NCBI RefSeq assembly: GCF_032452875.1 | Contig: NC_083878.1 | Location: 53,450,878 to 53,514,877 of the forward strand | Reading direction: 5' to 3' | DNA from: Bos javanicus | Taxonomy: Eukaryota > Chordata > Mammalia > Artiodactyla > Bovidae | Length of the DNA stretch: 64,000 nt | Shown here: positions 34,191-45,917 of the stretch, piece after piece | Numbering within the stretch: position 1 is the stretch's first letter | Layout of the letters: every line of letters begins with the position of its first letter | The notes under the pieces: generated by a model | Databases searched by the model: none | Told to the model about the DNA's origin: nothing | The model's input: only the letters and a program-made list of their open reading frames with translations | Translations under genes and position numbers: made by a program

Positions 34191-34729
34191 TTGACAATCT
34201 TGTTGAACAGAAATATATATATTTACTTGTGGACTTTCAATTCTATTCCATAGTTCAATATGTCTGTCCTTATGCCAGTATGACATTGTTTTGATTACTG
34301 TAACTTTTTAATAAGTTTTGAAATTGGAAAGTGAGACTCTTCCAACTTTGTTCTTCCCAAGATTGTTTTGGCTCTTCCAGATCCCTTATACAAATTTTAG
34401 AATCAGCTTGTGAATTCTTGGAAAAAAGGTAGCTAGTTACCTTTTTACATTGAGTCTATGAATCAGTTTAGAGAATAAATCATCCTAAACGTTACAGCTT
34501 TCAATCCATGAATACAGGGTGTTTTTCCATTTATTTAGGTCTTTCTCAGTTTCTTTCAATAATGTTATACTCTTCAATATATAAATCTTGTACTTTTTTT
34601 GTTAAATTTATATTTAAATATTTTATTCTTTCTCATTCTCTTATACATGTATTGTTTTCTTAATTTTGTTTTTGGTTTGTTCTTTGTTAGCATATAGAAA
34701 AAAATCTTAAGAAAGATTTCTCTTTAAAG

Positions 34730-34830
34730 CCCCTATCTTCAAGTACAGTTGCACTCAGAGGTGCTGAGGTTTAGTACTTCAGCATATGAATTTGAAGAGA
34801 ACACGAGACAGCCCATAACAATACATTTAG
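34730..34830 (-). mobile_element. MaLR LTR fragment, antisense
   Basis: About 100 bases resembling the 5' end of an MLT1-type LTR in reverse ('acttcagcatatgaatttg', 'cagcccataacaata'). Non-coding. Confidence 0.55.
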
Positions 34831-35206
34831 GCATACTCCACTGCTGACTCATCACAGACAGGTAGTGTGAACACGACTTGAATACATTTCTGTGCTTGTT
34901 GAGTGACTAAGATTTGAGAGTTTTAGTTACTGCAGCATCACCTAAGGTATTCTGAATGACATATCTCACTCATTAACAATATTTTATACATCAATCTGTA
35001 TAAAAGAAAAAATTGTGAGTAAAACTCAGTGTTCCTGCTCAAATGGACTGTGAATTTTAGTGTGTGGAGCTGCTAAGTGATAAAAAGAAGAAGAACTCAC
35101 TGAGTAAGTGGGTGAAGGTTATATATTTTTATGAACTAATCTGGTAAATCAATTCATGTAATTAAGTTAATAATGTATAAAATAAAACAATAAAAACATT
35201 AATATA
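34831..35206. other. Single-copy AT-rich DNA
   Basis: Nothing recognised. Confidence 0.45.
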
Positions 35207-35220
35207 AAAGTATTTAAAAA

Positions 35221-35502
35221 GTAACTGCTGCTGCTGCTACTAAGTTGCTTCAGTCGTGTCTGACTCTGTGCAACCCTATAGACGGCAGGCCACCAGGCTC
35301 CGCCGTCCCTGGGATTCTCCAGGCAAGAACACTGGAGTGGGTTGCCATTTCCTTCTCCAGAGCATGAGAGTGAAAAGTGAAAGTGAAGTCACTCAGTCGT
35401 GTCAACTCTTAGTGACCCCATGGACTGCAGCCTACCAGGCTCCTCCATCCATGGGAGTTTCCAGGCAGGAGTACTGGAGTGGGGTGCCATTGCCTTCTCC
35501 AT
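35221..35502 (-). mobile_element. BOV-A2 SINE, antisense, with TSD
   Basis: A reversed (AGC)n tail (ctgctgctgctact) at the left edge, then two monomers joined by the reversed linker. Flanking aaagtatttaaaaa (35207-35220) and aaagttatttaaaaa (35503-35517) differ by one base insertion. Confidence 0.95.
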
Positions 35503-35517
35503 AAAGTTATTTAAAAA

Positions 35518-36130
35518 TATGTAAATTAAACTAGATATTGGCCTTTTTCTCTTTGTGTTTCTGGAATTGACTGCTTTTCTTCACTTCTACCAAGACATAT
35601 AATTATGAAATTAGTGATAATCCTATTAATATGGGTGGATACTCTTTGTGAGATTAATAGGTTCGCATTCTGTCCTATTTAGTTACAGGTTTTCCAAGAG
35701 ATTTTGCTCTTACCTGTGAACATCTTGTATCCTGTAAGTACCAACTGATAGGGCAACAACCTGGCAGAATATTGATTCAAAGGAGTCAGTACAACAGAAA
35801 GAGTAAATAGTCATTAGTATTTCATAAAAGATATAAAAAGTAAATGAAAAAGTATGTTTTCTGGATATTTAACCTTGCATTAGGAATTTTGTTTAGAATA
35901 TGATGGTATTACCACAGAGGTCAGAAAACAAAAATTGTAATGCATCAATACAGAAATTTCAAATTGCTAAGATTGAGATTGCTTCCTACACTCTCACCTG
36001 CCCTAAAAAGAGCAAATGTCATTGAACTAATACAAATTGATGTTTCCCAAGGTTCAAAGACTAAATCTAAGAGATAAGTAGAACTTAATAAAGACTTTAC
36101 TTTTTGATACCTGAAATGATTGGTAAATTA
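35518..36130. other. Single-copy non-coding DNA
   Basis: AT-rich, nothing recognised. Confidence 0.5.
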
Positions 36131-36430
36131 AATCAGTCCTGAATATTCATTAGAAGGACTGATGCTGAAGCTGAAACTCCAATACTTTGGCCACCTAATG
36201 TGAAGAGCTGACTTACTGGAAAAGACCCTGATTCTGGGAAAGATTGAAGGCGGGAGGAGAAGGGAACGACAGAGGATGAAATGGTTGGATGGCATCACGG
36301 ACTCCATGGACATGAGTTTGAGGAAACTCCAGGAGTTGGTGATGGACAGACAGGGAGGCCTGGCGTGCTGCAGTCCATGCGGTCGCAAAGAGTTGGACAT
36401 GACTGAGCAACTGAACTGAATTGAACTGAA
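36131..36430 (+). mobile_element. BovB 3' end, sense
   Basis: About 300 bases from 'tcagtcctgaatattcatta' to the BovB terminal repeats. Antisense shows a 90-residue open frame that is only a shadow. Confidence 0.92.
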
Positions 36431-36477
36431 AGTATAATGCTTCCCTTCAAATTTGATTGTTGTTTACTCTTCTAGAG

Positions 36478-36672
36478 TGGGCTTCCCCTGTGGCTCAGCT
36501 AGCAAAGAATCTGCCTGCAATGTGGGAGACCTGGGTTCAGTCCCTAGGTTAGGAAGATCCCTGGAGAAGGCAAAGGCTACCCACTCCAGTATTCTGGCCT
36601 AGAGAATTCCAAATAGTCCACAGGGTCACGAAGAAGTCGAACGACTGAGCGACTTTCACTTTCACTTTTAGT
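36478..36672 (+). mobile_element. Bov-tA SINE
   Basis: Sense copy with 'gggcttcccctgtggctcag' head. Some of the body after 'gagaattcca' is missing. The tail ends in 'gactttcactttcac'. Confidence 0.9.
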
Positions 36673-36757
36673 GTAGGTTTATTCTCCTCCATAAATTTTC
36701 TCTGTGATTAAAGAAACTATGCTGTGGCCATCATTACCTTATATTTTTTACTTCTTT

Positions 36758-37084
36758 TAAAAAAAATATTTATTTTTCCTGTGCTGAGTCTTCATTGCTG
36801 TAGGTGGACTTTCTCTAGATACCGTGAGTGGAGTCTATTCTCTAGTTATGGTGTGCAGGCTTCTCGTTTTGGTGGCTTCTCTTTTTGTAGAGCACGAGCT
36901 CCAGGGTCTGCGATCTTCAGTAGTTGTGACATATAGGCTTAGTAGTTGTAGCTCCCGAGCACAGGCTAATAGTTGTGGTGCTCGGGCTTAGTTGCCACAA
37001 CTAATCTTCCCAGACCAAGGGCTTAAACCTGTGTCCCCTGCATTGGCAGGCAGATTCTTAACCACTGGACCACCAGGGAAGTCC
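36758..37084 (-). mobile_element. CHR-type SINE, antisense, long form
   Basis: Same architecture as 5106-5368 but longer (about 327 bases): A/T-rich left edge, 'ggactttctctagatacc' body, GTTGTGG-rich centre and reversed head 'ggaccaccagggaagtcc'. Confidence 0.88.
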
Positions 37085-37703
37085 TGTATCTTCTACTTCT
37101 AATTTCCTCCGGAAAGTTTGCCGAGAGGTTTGTTGACCATGGATTGCCTCTTCCAGTATCTTTACAACTTTCTCTTAGAAGAGGTATCCATAAAACCTGA
37201 GGACTTTGAAAGATGTGTTACCCTAAAGGTTTTAGAGTTACCTTTGAAGGCTGATTGAGGAGTTCTACACTTTATTCTCCTGTTATTTTTTGTATTTTAA
37301 TGTCATTATTTCATTAGAATGCACATACACAAACACACACACACACACACATTTTTTTTACATGAACAATCTTTCTATAAATTGACACAGTATTAATTTG
37401 ATAAATATATTCACTTATACTAACTCAGACTGAACCATGTAAAATCCAATTTCTTTTGATATATAGGTATAAATGCTTGTTATACTAAATCAAATGCACA
37501 TTTGATTATTTAGGTTGGTGTGGATATTCCCATAAAAGAGAGACTTAGAAGGGTTCTTGAGATTTATACTGTCAGATATTCCTGCAGTTGTCTCAGACAG
37601 TCAAACAAGCCAAATCTCTGATAGCTGGTCCTGATAGTACTGTTAAACCTCTCTGAGATTCAGTTCCCTCCTGTGTAAAATAGTAATGATAATCTTACTA
37701 TAT
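37085..37703. other. Single-copy non-coding DNA with (CA)n
   Basis: No gene. A CA repeat lies at about 37324-37351. Confidence 0.5.
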
Positions 37704-37713
37704 AAAATACATG

Positions 37714-38052
37714 CTGTGCTGTGCTGTGCAATGCTTAGTAGCTCACTCGTATCCAATTCTTTGTGACCCCATGGACTATAGCCTGCCAGGCTCTTCTGTC
37801 CATGGGGATTCTCCAGGCAAGCATATTAGAGTGGATTGCCATGCCCTCCTCCAGAGATCTTCCCATCCCAAGGATCAAACCCAGGTCTCCCACATCAGCC
37901 AGATTCTTTACTGTCTGAGCCACCAGGGAAGCCCAAGAATACTGGAGTGGGTACCCATCTCTTCTCCAGGGGATCTTCCTGACCCAGGAATTGAACTGGG
38001 GTCTCCTGCATTGCAGGCAAATTCTTTACCAGCTGAGGTAACAGGGAAGCCC
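37714..38052 (-). mobile_element. Bov-tA SINE with partial tandem duplication, antisense, TSD
   Basis: A complete reversed Bov-tA ends at 'ccaccagggaagccc', then 'aagaatactggagtggg' opens a second partial copy that ends with another reversed head. Flanked by aaaatacatg at 37704-37713 and 38053-38062, so the duplicated form inserted as one unit. Confidence 0.92.
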
Positions 38053-38157
38053 AAAATACATGTTAACAATATGTATTTCATAGAAATGATGTCATGAGTT
38101 TTATCCATTTTATCCTTCCCTGAGTAAACCATTTTAGCTTTTGGAACCAGTTATGAA

Positions 38158-38296
38158 TTGGAGAAGGTGATGGCAACCCACCCCAGTATTCTTGCCTGGA
38201 GAATCCCAGGGACAGAGGAGCCTGGTGGGCTGCTGTCTATGAGGTCGCACAGAGTCGGACATGACTGAAGTGACTTAGCAGTAGCAGCAACAGGCC
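38158..38296 (+). mobile_element. BovA monomer SINE
   Basis: A single BovA-like unit with an 'agcagtagcagcaacag' tail. Flanking ttatgaa at 38151-38157 and 38297-38303 is a short possible TSD. Confidence 0.85.
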
Positions 38297-38375
38297 TTAT
38301 GAAATCTCTAGTCTTCCAAAATGACTGTATGAAGCTCATGTAGTTCCTCTGAGCTAGAACCTACCAATTGTTTGG

Positions 38376-38575
38376 GGGCTTCCCAGATGGCTCAAACAGT
38401 AAAGAATCCACCTGCAATGTGGAAGACCTGGGTTCTATCCCTCAGTCAGGAAAATCCCCTGGAGAAGGTCATGGCAACCCACTCTACTATTCTTACCTGG
38501 AGAATCCCATGAGTAGAGGAGCCTGGTGAGCTACAGTGCATGGGGCTGTGAAGGGTCAGACACAATTGAGCCACT
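38376..38575 (+). mobile_element. Bov-tA SINE
   Basis: Sense copy from 'gggcttcccagatggctc' to 'cagacacaattgagccact'. Diverged. Confidence 0.9.
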
Positions 38576-38640
38576 AATACCTCATTCTTTTATTTATTCC
38601 TAGAGCTAATCTTTCTTTCCTTATGAACCCAATCCTCAGC

Positions 38641-39787
38641 TCAGTTCAGTTCAGTTCAGTTAAGTTGTTCAGTCGTGTCCGACTTTTTGCCACCCCATGA
38701 ATCGCAGCACGCCAGGCCTCCCTATCCATCACCAACTCTCGGAGTTCACTCAAACTCACATCCATCGAGTCGGTGATGCCATCCAGCCATCTCATCCTCT
38801 GTCGTCACCTTTTCCTCCTGCCCCCAATCCCTCCCAGCATCAGAGTCTTTTCCAATGAGTCAACTCTTCGCATGAGGTGGCCAAAGTACTGGAGTTTCAG
38901 CTTCAGCATCATTCTTTCCAAAGAACACCCAGGGCTGATCTCCTTTATTATTATTTTTTTAATTTAATTTAATTTTTTAACTTTACAATATTGTATTGGT
39001 TTTACCATATATCAAAATGAACATGCCACAGGTATACATATGTTCCCCATCCTGAACCCTCCTCCCTCCTCCCTCCCCATACCACCCCTCTGGGTCGTCC
39101 CAGTGCAGCAGCCCCAAGCATCCAGTATTGTGCATCGAACCTGGACTGGCAACTCGTTTCATATGTGATATTATACATGTTTCAATGCCAAACTGATCTC
39201 CTTTAGAATGGACTCCTTGGATCTCCTTGCAGTCCAAGGGACTCTCAAGAGTCTTCTCCAACACCACAGTTCAATAGCATCAATTCTTTGGCACTCAGCT
39301 TTCTTCACAGTCCAACTCTCGCATCCATACATGACCAATGGAAAAACCATAGCCTTAGCTAGATAGACCTTTGTTGGCAAAGTAATGTCTCTGCTTTTGA
39401 ATATGCTATCTAGGTTGGTCATAACTTTTCTTCCAAGGAGTAAGCGTCTTTTAATTTCATGGCTGCAGTCACCATCTGCAGTGATTTTGGAGCCCCAAAA
39501 ATAAAGTCTGATACTGTTTCCACTGTTTCCCCATCTATTTGCCATGAAGTGATGGGACCAGATGCAATGATCTTCGTTTTCTGAATGCTGAACTTTAAGC
39601 CAACTTTATCACTCTCCTCTTTCACTTTCATCAAGAGGCTTTTGAGTTCCTCTTCACTTTCTGCCATAAGGGTGGTGTCATCTGCATATCTGAGGTTATT
39701 GATATTTCTCCTGACAATCTTGATTTGAGCTTGTGTTTCTTCCAGCCCAGCATTTCTCATGATGTACTCTGCATATAAGTTAAATAC
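38641..39787 (-). mobile_element. BovB LINE, antisense, with nested L1 tail
   Basis: Reversed BovB tail at the left edge ('agttcagttcagttcagtt'). The element runs through C-terminal coding sequence and part of RT, with RYADDTTLMAES intact near 39670, to an abrupt end at 39787 followed by a 16-base A run. A 245-base L1 3' end is inserted at 38948-39192. Without the insert the two halves join in register. On the minus strand two open blocks (39419-39760 and 39171-39545) cover RT end and C-terminus in different frames, so it is frameshifted. Confidence 0.93.
38948..39192 (-). mobile_element. L1-BT 3' UTR-only insertion with TSD
   Basis: Only the terminal 3' UTR of ruminant L1 plus A tail (reversed). 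The duplicated BovB target ctgatctccttta at 38935-38947 and 39193-39205 (13 bases) proves a separate, very short retrotransposition into BovB. Confidence 0.95.
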
Positions 39788-39805
39788 GTAAAAAAAAAAA
39801 AAAAA

Positions 39806-40496
39806 GCTGTATTTCCCAGTCTAAACATCTCATTCCTTCCAGTTTAAAAAAGAAAGTCTCTTTCAGTTTCCATCTTTAGTCTTCTAAATATTTAATAATA
39901 TTATAAATATTAAAATGTTCTTATCATACCTAAGTTAAATAATCCCTTGTAAGATGATTTAGTGCATTTAAAAATTTTACCCAACCCTAAGTTCTGTCCT
40001 CTTCTTTGAATCTCCTTCATGGAATCTGGGCACATACAAGGACTTAATATGTTTTGTAGTTGTGAGAAGGGGCTCTATAAGAAAGCAGTGTTCTCTGTGT
40101 ATTTTTTGTTCTATCTTGCATATTGACTAAGTGAAGGTCCTCTCTCAGAGGCAGTAGCTGAGGTAACCTGGCAGGTTGACATGTTGGAACCAACTGCTAG
40201 ACTACTTGGTCCAAGCAGTTGCTCATGCTTGCAGCCACTAATTGATTCAGAATATGTCACCCCAAAACACACCTTTGGAGTATCAATATTTTGAAATGTT
40301 ACTTAAGAAACAGTAGGTGTAAAAAGAGCATTCTAATCCTTCTTTTTCTTCCTGAAAGTTGGAGATAAAACTCCTGTGTGAAATGCATCCTCTTTTTACC
40401 AGAAGGAGAAAAGACATTATTATCACCAGAGACAGGGAATTTGGGGCTGAGAAATCTGTACAAACTTTGTTAAACTAACCTTTTTACCTGTATGTT
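39806..40496. other. Non-coding DNA, possible old LTR text
   Basis: No gene. About 40240-40480 ('tgtcaccccaaaacacacc', 'ggctgagaaatctgtacaa') has an LTR-like flavour, but I could not assign it. Confidence 0.4.
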
Positions 40497-40716
40497 TGTG
40501 TGTGGGCTCAGTCACTCAGTGGTGTCCAACGCTTTGCAACCCCATGGACTGTAGCCCAGCAGCCTCTGTGTCCATGGAATTTTCCAAACAAGGATATTGG
40601 AGTGGGTTGCCATTTCCTTATCCAAGAGGCCTTATCAAACCAGGGATCAAACCTGAGTCTGTGTGTCTCGTGCATTGGCAGGCAGATTCTTTACCACCAC
40701 GTCATCTAGGAAGCCA
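40497..40716 (-). mobile_element. Bov-tA SINE, antisense
   Basis: Reversed tail ('ctcagtcactcagtggtgtcc') on the left, reversed head on the right. Full length, diverged. Confidence 0.88.
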
Positions 40717-40892
40717 ACTCTGTTTACTACCCTGGCCCAAATCTCTTTGGTTTGTCAGTTCTTCACAAATATATTGTTTCTTTGCCTAAAAGGTGAAAAA
40801 CAATTCCTGCTCTGGTCACCTCTTTGGATCTCATTCTCTCATCTGCATATAAAAATTTGATAACATTTGTATGCTTTTTTCCTGTTAAATTA

Positions 40893-43012
40893 TCTTCAGT
40901 TCAGTTCAGTTGCTCAGTTGTGTCTGACTCTTTGCAACCCCATGAACCACAGCATGTCAGGCCTCCCTGTCCATCACCAACTCAGGGGGTTCACCCAAAC
41001 TCATGTCCATGGAGTAGGTGATGCCATACAACCATGTCATCTGCTGTCATCCCCTTATCCTCCTACCCTCAATGTTTCCCAGCATCAGGGTCTTTGCAAA
41101 TGATTCAACTCTTTGCATCAGGTAGCCAAAGTATTGGAGTTTCAGCTTCAACATCAGTCCTTCCAATGAACACCCAGGATTGATCTCCTTTAGGATGGAC
41201 TGTGTGGAAATCCTGGCAGTCCAAGGGACTCTCAAGAGTCTTCTCCAACACCACAGTTCAAAAGCATCAATTATCCAGTGCTCAGTTTTTTTATAGTCCA
41301 GTTCTCACATCCATACATGACTACTGGAAAAACCATAGTCTTGACTAGATGGACCTTTGTTGACAAAGTAATGTCTCTGTTTTTTAACATGCTTTCTAGG
41401 TTGGTCATAACTTTCCTTCCAAGGAGTAAGTGTCTTTTAATTTCATGGCTGCAGTAACCATCTGCAGTGATTTTGGAGCCCCAAAAATAAAGTCTGACAC
41501 TGTTTCCTCATCTATTTCCCATGAAGTGATGGGACCAGATGCCATGATCTTAGGTTTCTGAATGTTGAGCTTTAAGCCAACTTTTTCACTCTCCTCTTTC
41601 ACTTTTATCAAGAGGCTCTTTAGTTCTTTTTCACATTCTGCCATAAAGGTGATGTCATCTGCATATCTGAAGTTATTGATATTTCTCCTGGCAATCTTGC
41701 TTCTAACTTGTGCTTCTTTCAGCCCAGCATTTCTTATGATGTACTCTGCATATAAGTTAAATAAGCAGGGTGACAACATACAGCCTTGACGTACTCCTTT
41801 TCCTATTTGAACCCAATCTGTTGTTCCATGTCTAGTTCTAACTGTTACTTCCTGACCTGCATACAGGTTTCTCAAGAGGCAGGTCAGGTGGTCTGGTATT
41901 CCCATCTCTTTCAGAATTTTCCACAGTTTGTTGTGATCCACAGAGTCAAAGGCTTTGGCGTAGTCAATAAAGCAAAAAAAGATGTTCTTGCTTTTTTGAT
42001 GATCCAGAGGATGTTGACAATTTGATCCCTGCTTCCTCTGCCTTTTCTAAAACCAGCTTGAACTTCTGGAAGTTCATGGTTCATGTATTGCTGAAGCTTG
42101 GCTTGGAGAATTATGAGCATTACTTTCCTAGCATGTGAGGTGAGTGCATTTGTGCAGTAGTTTGAGCATTCTTTGGCATTGCCTTTCTTTGGGATTGGAA
42201 TGAAAACTGACCTTTTCCAGTCCTGTGGCCACTGCTGAGTTTTCCAAATGTGCTAGCATATTGAGTGCAGCTCTTTCACAGCCTCATCTTTCAGGATTTG
42301 AAATAGCTCAACTGGAATACCATCACCTCCACTAGCTTTATTCATAGTGATGTTTCCTAAGGTCCACTTGGCTTTGCATTCAAGGATGTCTGGCTCTTGT
42401 TGAGTGATCACACCATCGTGATTATCAGGTCCATGAAGATCTTATTTGTACAGTTTTTTGTGTATTCTTGCCACCTCTTCTTAATATCTTCTGCTTCTGT
42501 TAGGTCCATACCATTTCTGTCCTTTATTGAGCCCATCTTTACATGAAATGTTGCCTTGGTATCTCTAATTTTCTTGATGAGATCTCTAATTTTTCCCATT
42601 CTGTTGTTTTCCTCTATTTCTTTGCATTGATCGCTGAGGAAGGCTTTCTTATCTCTCCTTGCTATTCTTTGGAACTCTGCATTCAAATGCTTATATCTTT
42701 CCTTTTCTCCTTTGTTTTTTACTTCTCTTCTCTTCACAACTATTTGTAAGGCCGCCTCAGACAGCCATTTTGCCTTTTTGCATTTCTTTTTCTTGGGGAT
42801 GGTCTTGATCCCTTTCTCCTGTAGAATGTCATGAACCTCCATCCATAGTTCATCAGGCACTCTGTCTATCAGATCTAGTCCCTTAAATCTATTTCTCATT
42901 TCCACTGTATAATCATAAGTATTTGATATAGGTCATGCCTAAATGGTCTAGTGGTTTTCCCCACTTTATTCAATTTAAGTGAATGTGGCAATAAGGAGTT
43001 CATGATGATCAG
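40893..43012 (-). mobile_element. BovB LINE, antisense, about 2.1 kb
   Basis: The second longest BovB here. From right to left on the minus strand it encodes the end of the endonuclease region, the basic linker (CKKAKWLSEAALQIVVKRREVKNKGEKERYKHLNAEFQ, frame 42408-42905), the RT fingers and palm (AGFRKGRGSRDQIV; DHNKLWKILKEMGIPDHLTCL; FRYADDITFMAEC near 41660) and the C-terminus, ending in the reversed 3' tail at 40893. The 178-residue frame at 41405-41941 retains YADD. Several frameshifts and stops break it. The 5' end is truncated inside the endonuclease. No TSD was recognised. Confidence 0.93.
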
Positions 43013-43591
43013 GTTTGTTCTTGGAAACATTCAGAGATATAAAAAATGTAGAAGAAATTTTTTCCTCCATATACCACAGACATCTTGTTTCCTAGGACCA
43101 GAGCTGAGCCTCAGCCTGGTAATCCCACAGCAAGCAGGGACACCTGGGGCCCCACACTCTCCAGGCAGCTGAGACGAAAACGAAGAAAAGCATCAGACTC
43201 ATCTCTGCAGACATTTCACATCTAGAGCCCATGTCATTGCCCCTCACCTCCTTGGAACTTATCATTTGCAGGCTTTCTCTTAAGACTTGGGTGCTTTGCT
43301 CTGCAGTAGCCTCAGACTTCTCACAGCCATGTGGATCTTCCTTTCTCCTTTCCCAAGGGGAACAGGAACATACTCAATGATATACGCCACCCTGCCTTTC
43401 TTCTTCCCTCAGATCTCTGTCCTGGAAAAGGAGATTCTTCATATATTCCATGTTATCGGGAGACATGCCCAATGCTGTATGCCAGCCTCTCTTTCTTCTT
43501 CCTTCAAATCTCTGTTCTGGAAAAGGATTTTCTTCATATATTCCATGACATCTCCTGGGTCTTTTGTTTTCTGTCAAGTATAAATTCTAAG
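43013..43591. other. Unassigned segment with 95-base tandem duplication
   Basis: Two diverged units, about 43390-43450 and 43485-43545, share 'ctttcttcttcc', 'atctctgt(c/t)ctggaaaagga' and 'ttcttcatatattccatg' at a constant 95-base offset. The rest (43020-43380) is less AT-rich than average. No coding claim is made: frames cross both units on both strands but none has a recognisable domain. Confidence 0.55.
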
Positions 43592-43810
43592 AGCTTCGTA
43601 GGTGGCTCAGTGGTAAAGAACCCACCTGCCAGTGGAGGAGACACAAGTGATGTGGGCTTGATCCCTAGATTGGGAAGTTCCCCTGGGGAAGGAAATGGCC
43701 ACCCACTCCAGTATTCTTGCCTCGGAAATCCCATGGATGGAAGAGCCAGGAAGGCTACAGTCTATGGGTCCCAAAAGAGCTGGACACAACTTGGCGACTA
43801 AACAACAATA
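43592..43810 (+). mobile_element. Bov-tA SINE
   Basis: Sense copy from 'agcttcgtaggtggctcag' to the tail 'gctggacacaacttggcgac' and 'aacaacaataac'. Confidence 0.9.
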
Positions 43811-45479
43811 ACATAAATTTCAAGGCCTAATAGGGTCTGGTTTTGTGGCATTGAGTAAATTTCAATTTTAGTATTCTTTCTCTTACTGTAAAATACCAGC
43901 ATTAAAATAAAGAAACTATCCAGTATAATTTTCTTAAGAGCAGGCAGATAAATCAGCTCAGTAGTAACCTTTTTGTTCTGGAGGAAACTTCCATCTCCTT
44001 CCTAAGGGTGATAGCTTAGTCTTGAAGCATTAGGTTCTGAGACAACATAATTCAATTATTACATGTAGAGGATAAGTACTATTTTAGGGTCAAAAGGTTA
44101 TTGTTATGATGCTAAACAACTTTTCACATATAAAATGATTTTGAATAATTCACTTATTTAGATTTTTGTGGACATAATTCAATGAAAGAGTAATAATGTT
44201 TGAAATTATTCTTATACTGAATAAGTATGTACATACATTAGGTATGTATGATTTCTATGATGGCATAGTTTAATGGGAAAAAAATAGACAGGTAAGTATA
44301 TGACCTGCTTTGCAGCTATTTATAAGGCTAGATCTCTGGTAACTCAATAGTTGATGATTCCATAAAACACTTTATAAAAATGTTATAGGATGAGCTTATG
44401 TGAATAGAGATGCTTTTCTTCCATTTAACAGTAAGCAGTAGGTCTTTTTATCTTTCACTCCACTCTTGCATCAGATATGTTGCATGTAACATGTCAACTG
44501 CATTGGGCAATAAATTGGCAGCTCTGTCTGGCTTAATTGCACCTTACCTTTTATAATATGACTATGCACACACTGTAACATATTACCCTGTTCCCAGAAA
44601 TCTACCTGAAATCAATATCTGTCAGCACATATCTTGAAAGGTCAGATTACAAAGGAACTAAATAGTGAATTCTGAGTAATTGTAGTGACAGGAGCAGAAC
44701 AATGCATACAGTTTGTTGACTCCACGGAGAGTCAGCAATTTCCTTTGTTCCAACCCAAGTTCCATTAAGTTTTTTCATAAAATGATTGAGACACAGGGAT
44801 ACATCCTTAGCCAGGGAGAACGCAGATGGTAAAAAAACAAAAGGATATCCTGCCTGACATTGTTAGCTAGAAAGACAGTGCAATGTTGTAGCACATGTTT
44901 GCAAGTGATTAAATTGCTATCTTTATCCATCAGTACACCTGTATTTCTAGAATAGATCCAATTGTATCAGTATATGTCACACAAAAAAAGGGCAAACACA
45001 TTTCTCTCACCTCTGCAACTGTAGGACATGATTGGACCATTTTATGATGGAAAACCATTATGGTGGTTACATGGAATATCATCAGTCAAAAGTTGTTGAA
45101 ACTTGAGCAAATCACTTGATCATTAATTTCTTTTCCAGCACTCCTCCCCTTGAGTTGTTACCATGTTCCAATCACTTCTGTGTTTAAGATATATTATTTT
45201 TGTGAAAATCTTGAAATATGGGTACATGGTATTTTCTTAGTCTATAGACAGGAAAACTGAGGTTAGAGAATAGCTGCTGGCCAGGGGCATATAATAATAG
45301 AAAAACTTGATATAAAATCAAGCAATCTAGACTTCAAATATATGTTTTCACAATCAGTACATTAGCCTCAAAGACTTCTGTTTATTTCAGTATTCATTTG
45401 AAGCATGGACAGCAATATGTTGATAATACCTCTTGCTACAGTGTCAGAATTGCTCAGGTATATCGGCAGGCAAAGTACA
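43811..45479. other. Single-copy DNA with possible conserved element
   Basis: About 1.7 kb with few repeats. 44440-44800 has balanced composition and homeodomain-like phrases (GGCTTAATTGCACC, GAGTAATTGTAG) and a small palindrome, gactccacggagagtc. About 45170-45345 looks like a decayed MIR/L2-type relic ('gacaggaaaactgagg'). No gene. Confidence 0.4.
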
Positions 45480-45675
45480 GTCTTGGGGCTAAGTCTGCCT
45501 GAATATCTGTCTTTGTAAATAAGGTTTTATTGGAACACAACTGTGTCTGTTTATATATTATCTGTGGATGCTTTTGTGGTACAATTATAGATCCAGTGGT
45601 TGCAACAGAGATTTTATGGACTGCAAACACTAAAATATTTAATATCTGTCCCTTTAGAGAAATATGATGACCCGT
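45480..45675. mobile_element. Probable old DNA transposon (hAT-like) relic
   Basis: The text 'tttgtaaataaggttttat', 'tggaacacaactgtgtctg' and 'aaatatttaatatctgtccc' follows the order of a common mammalian non-autonomous DNA transposon. The exact family is from memory. Confidence 0.55.
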
Positions 45676-45917
45676 TGGCTTTCTGTACACATTATTGCTC
45701 TCTGTTGAATCACATGAAGATAGCTGAGAACTTTGTATTTTAGAAGGAACAACCTGTTTCATTCTAGCTTTCAAATTCAGTGGCAAGATTTCCAACCCCA
45801 GGCGTGGTGCAATGAGTCATCAGAGCACCCAGCAGGTGATACTCACATCACAGTGATGTTGTGGTTATTAGGTAGAATAACAGGGCTAGGAGGAGATGGA
45901 ACTGGGGATTCGTTCAT

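Larger units (their letters stand above)
32535..34715 (-). mobile_element. Old L1 ORF2 fragment, antisense, split by LTR and SINE
   Basis: Antisense L1 C-terminal ORF2 phrases run in order ('catataatatgtggcctttt', 'gttcatccatgttttaacat', 'ttgattactgtaactttttaa', 'gattgttttggctcttcc'). It is interrupted by a Bov-tA at 32716-32934 and by an MLT1-like LTR at 33830-34190. Since that LTR class is shared by placental mammals, the L1 must be older still. No usable frame. Confidence 0.8.

Noticed and set aside
36213..36410. Minus-strand frames of 65-90 residues over the BovB tail
   Set aside because: BovB and BovA tails are open in several frames on both strands, so similar shadows recur at every copy.
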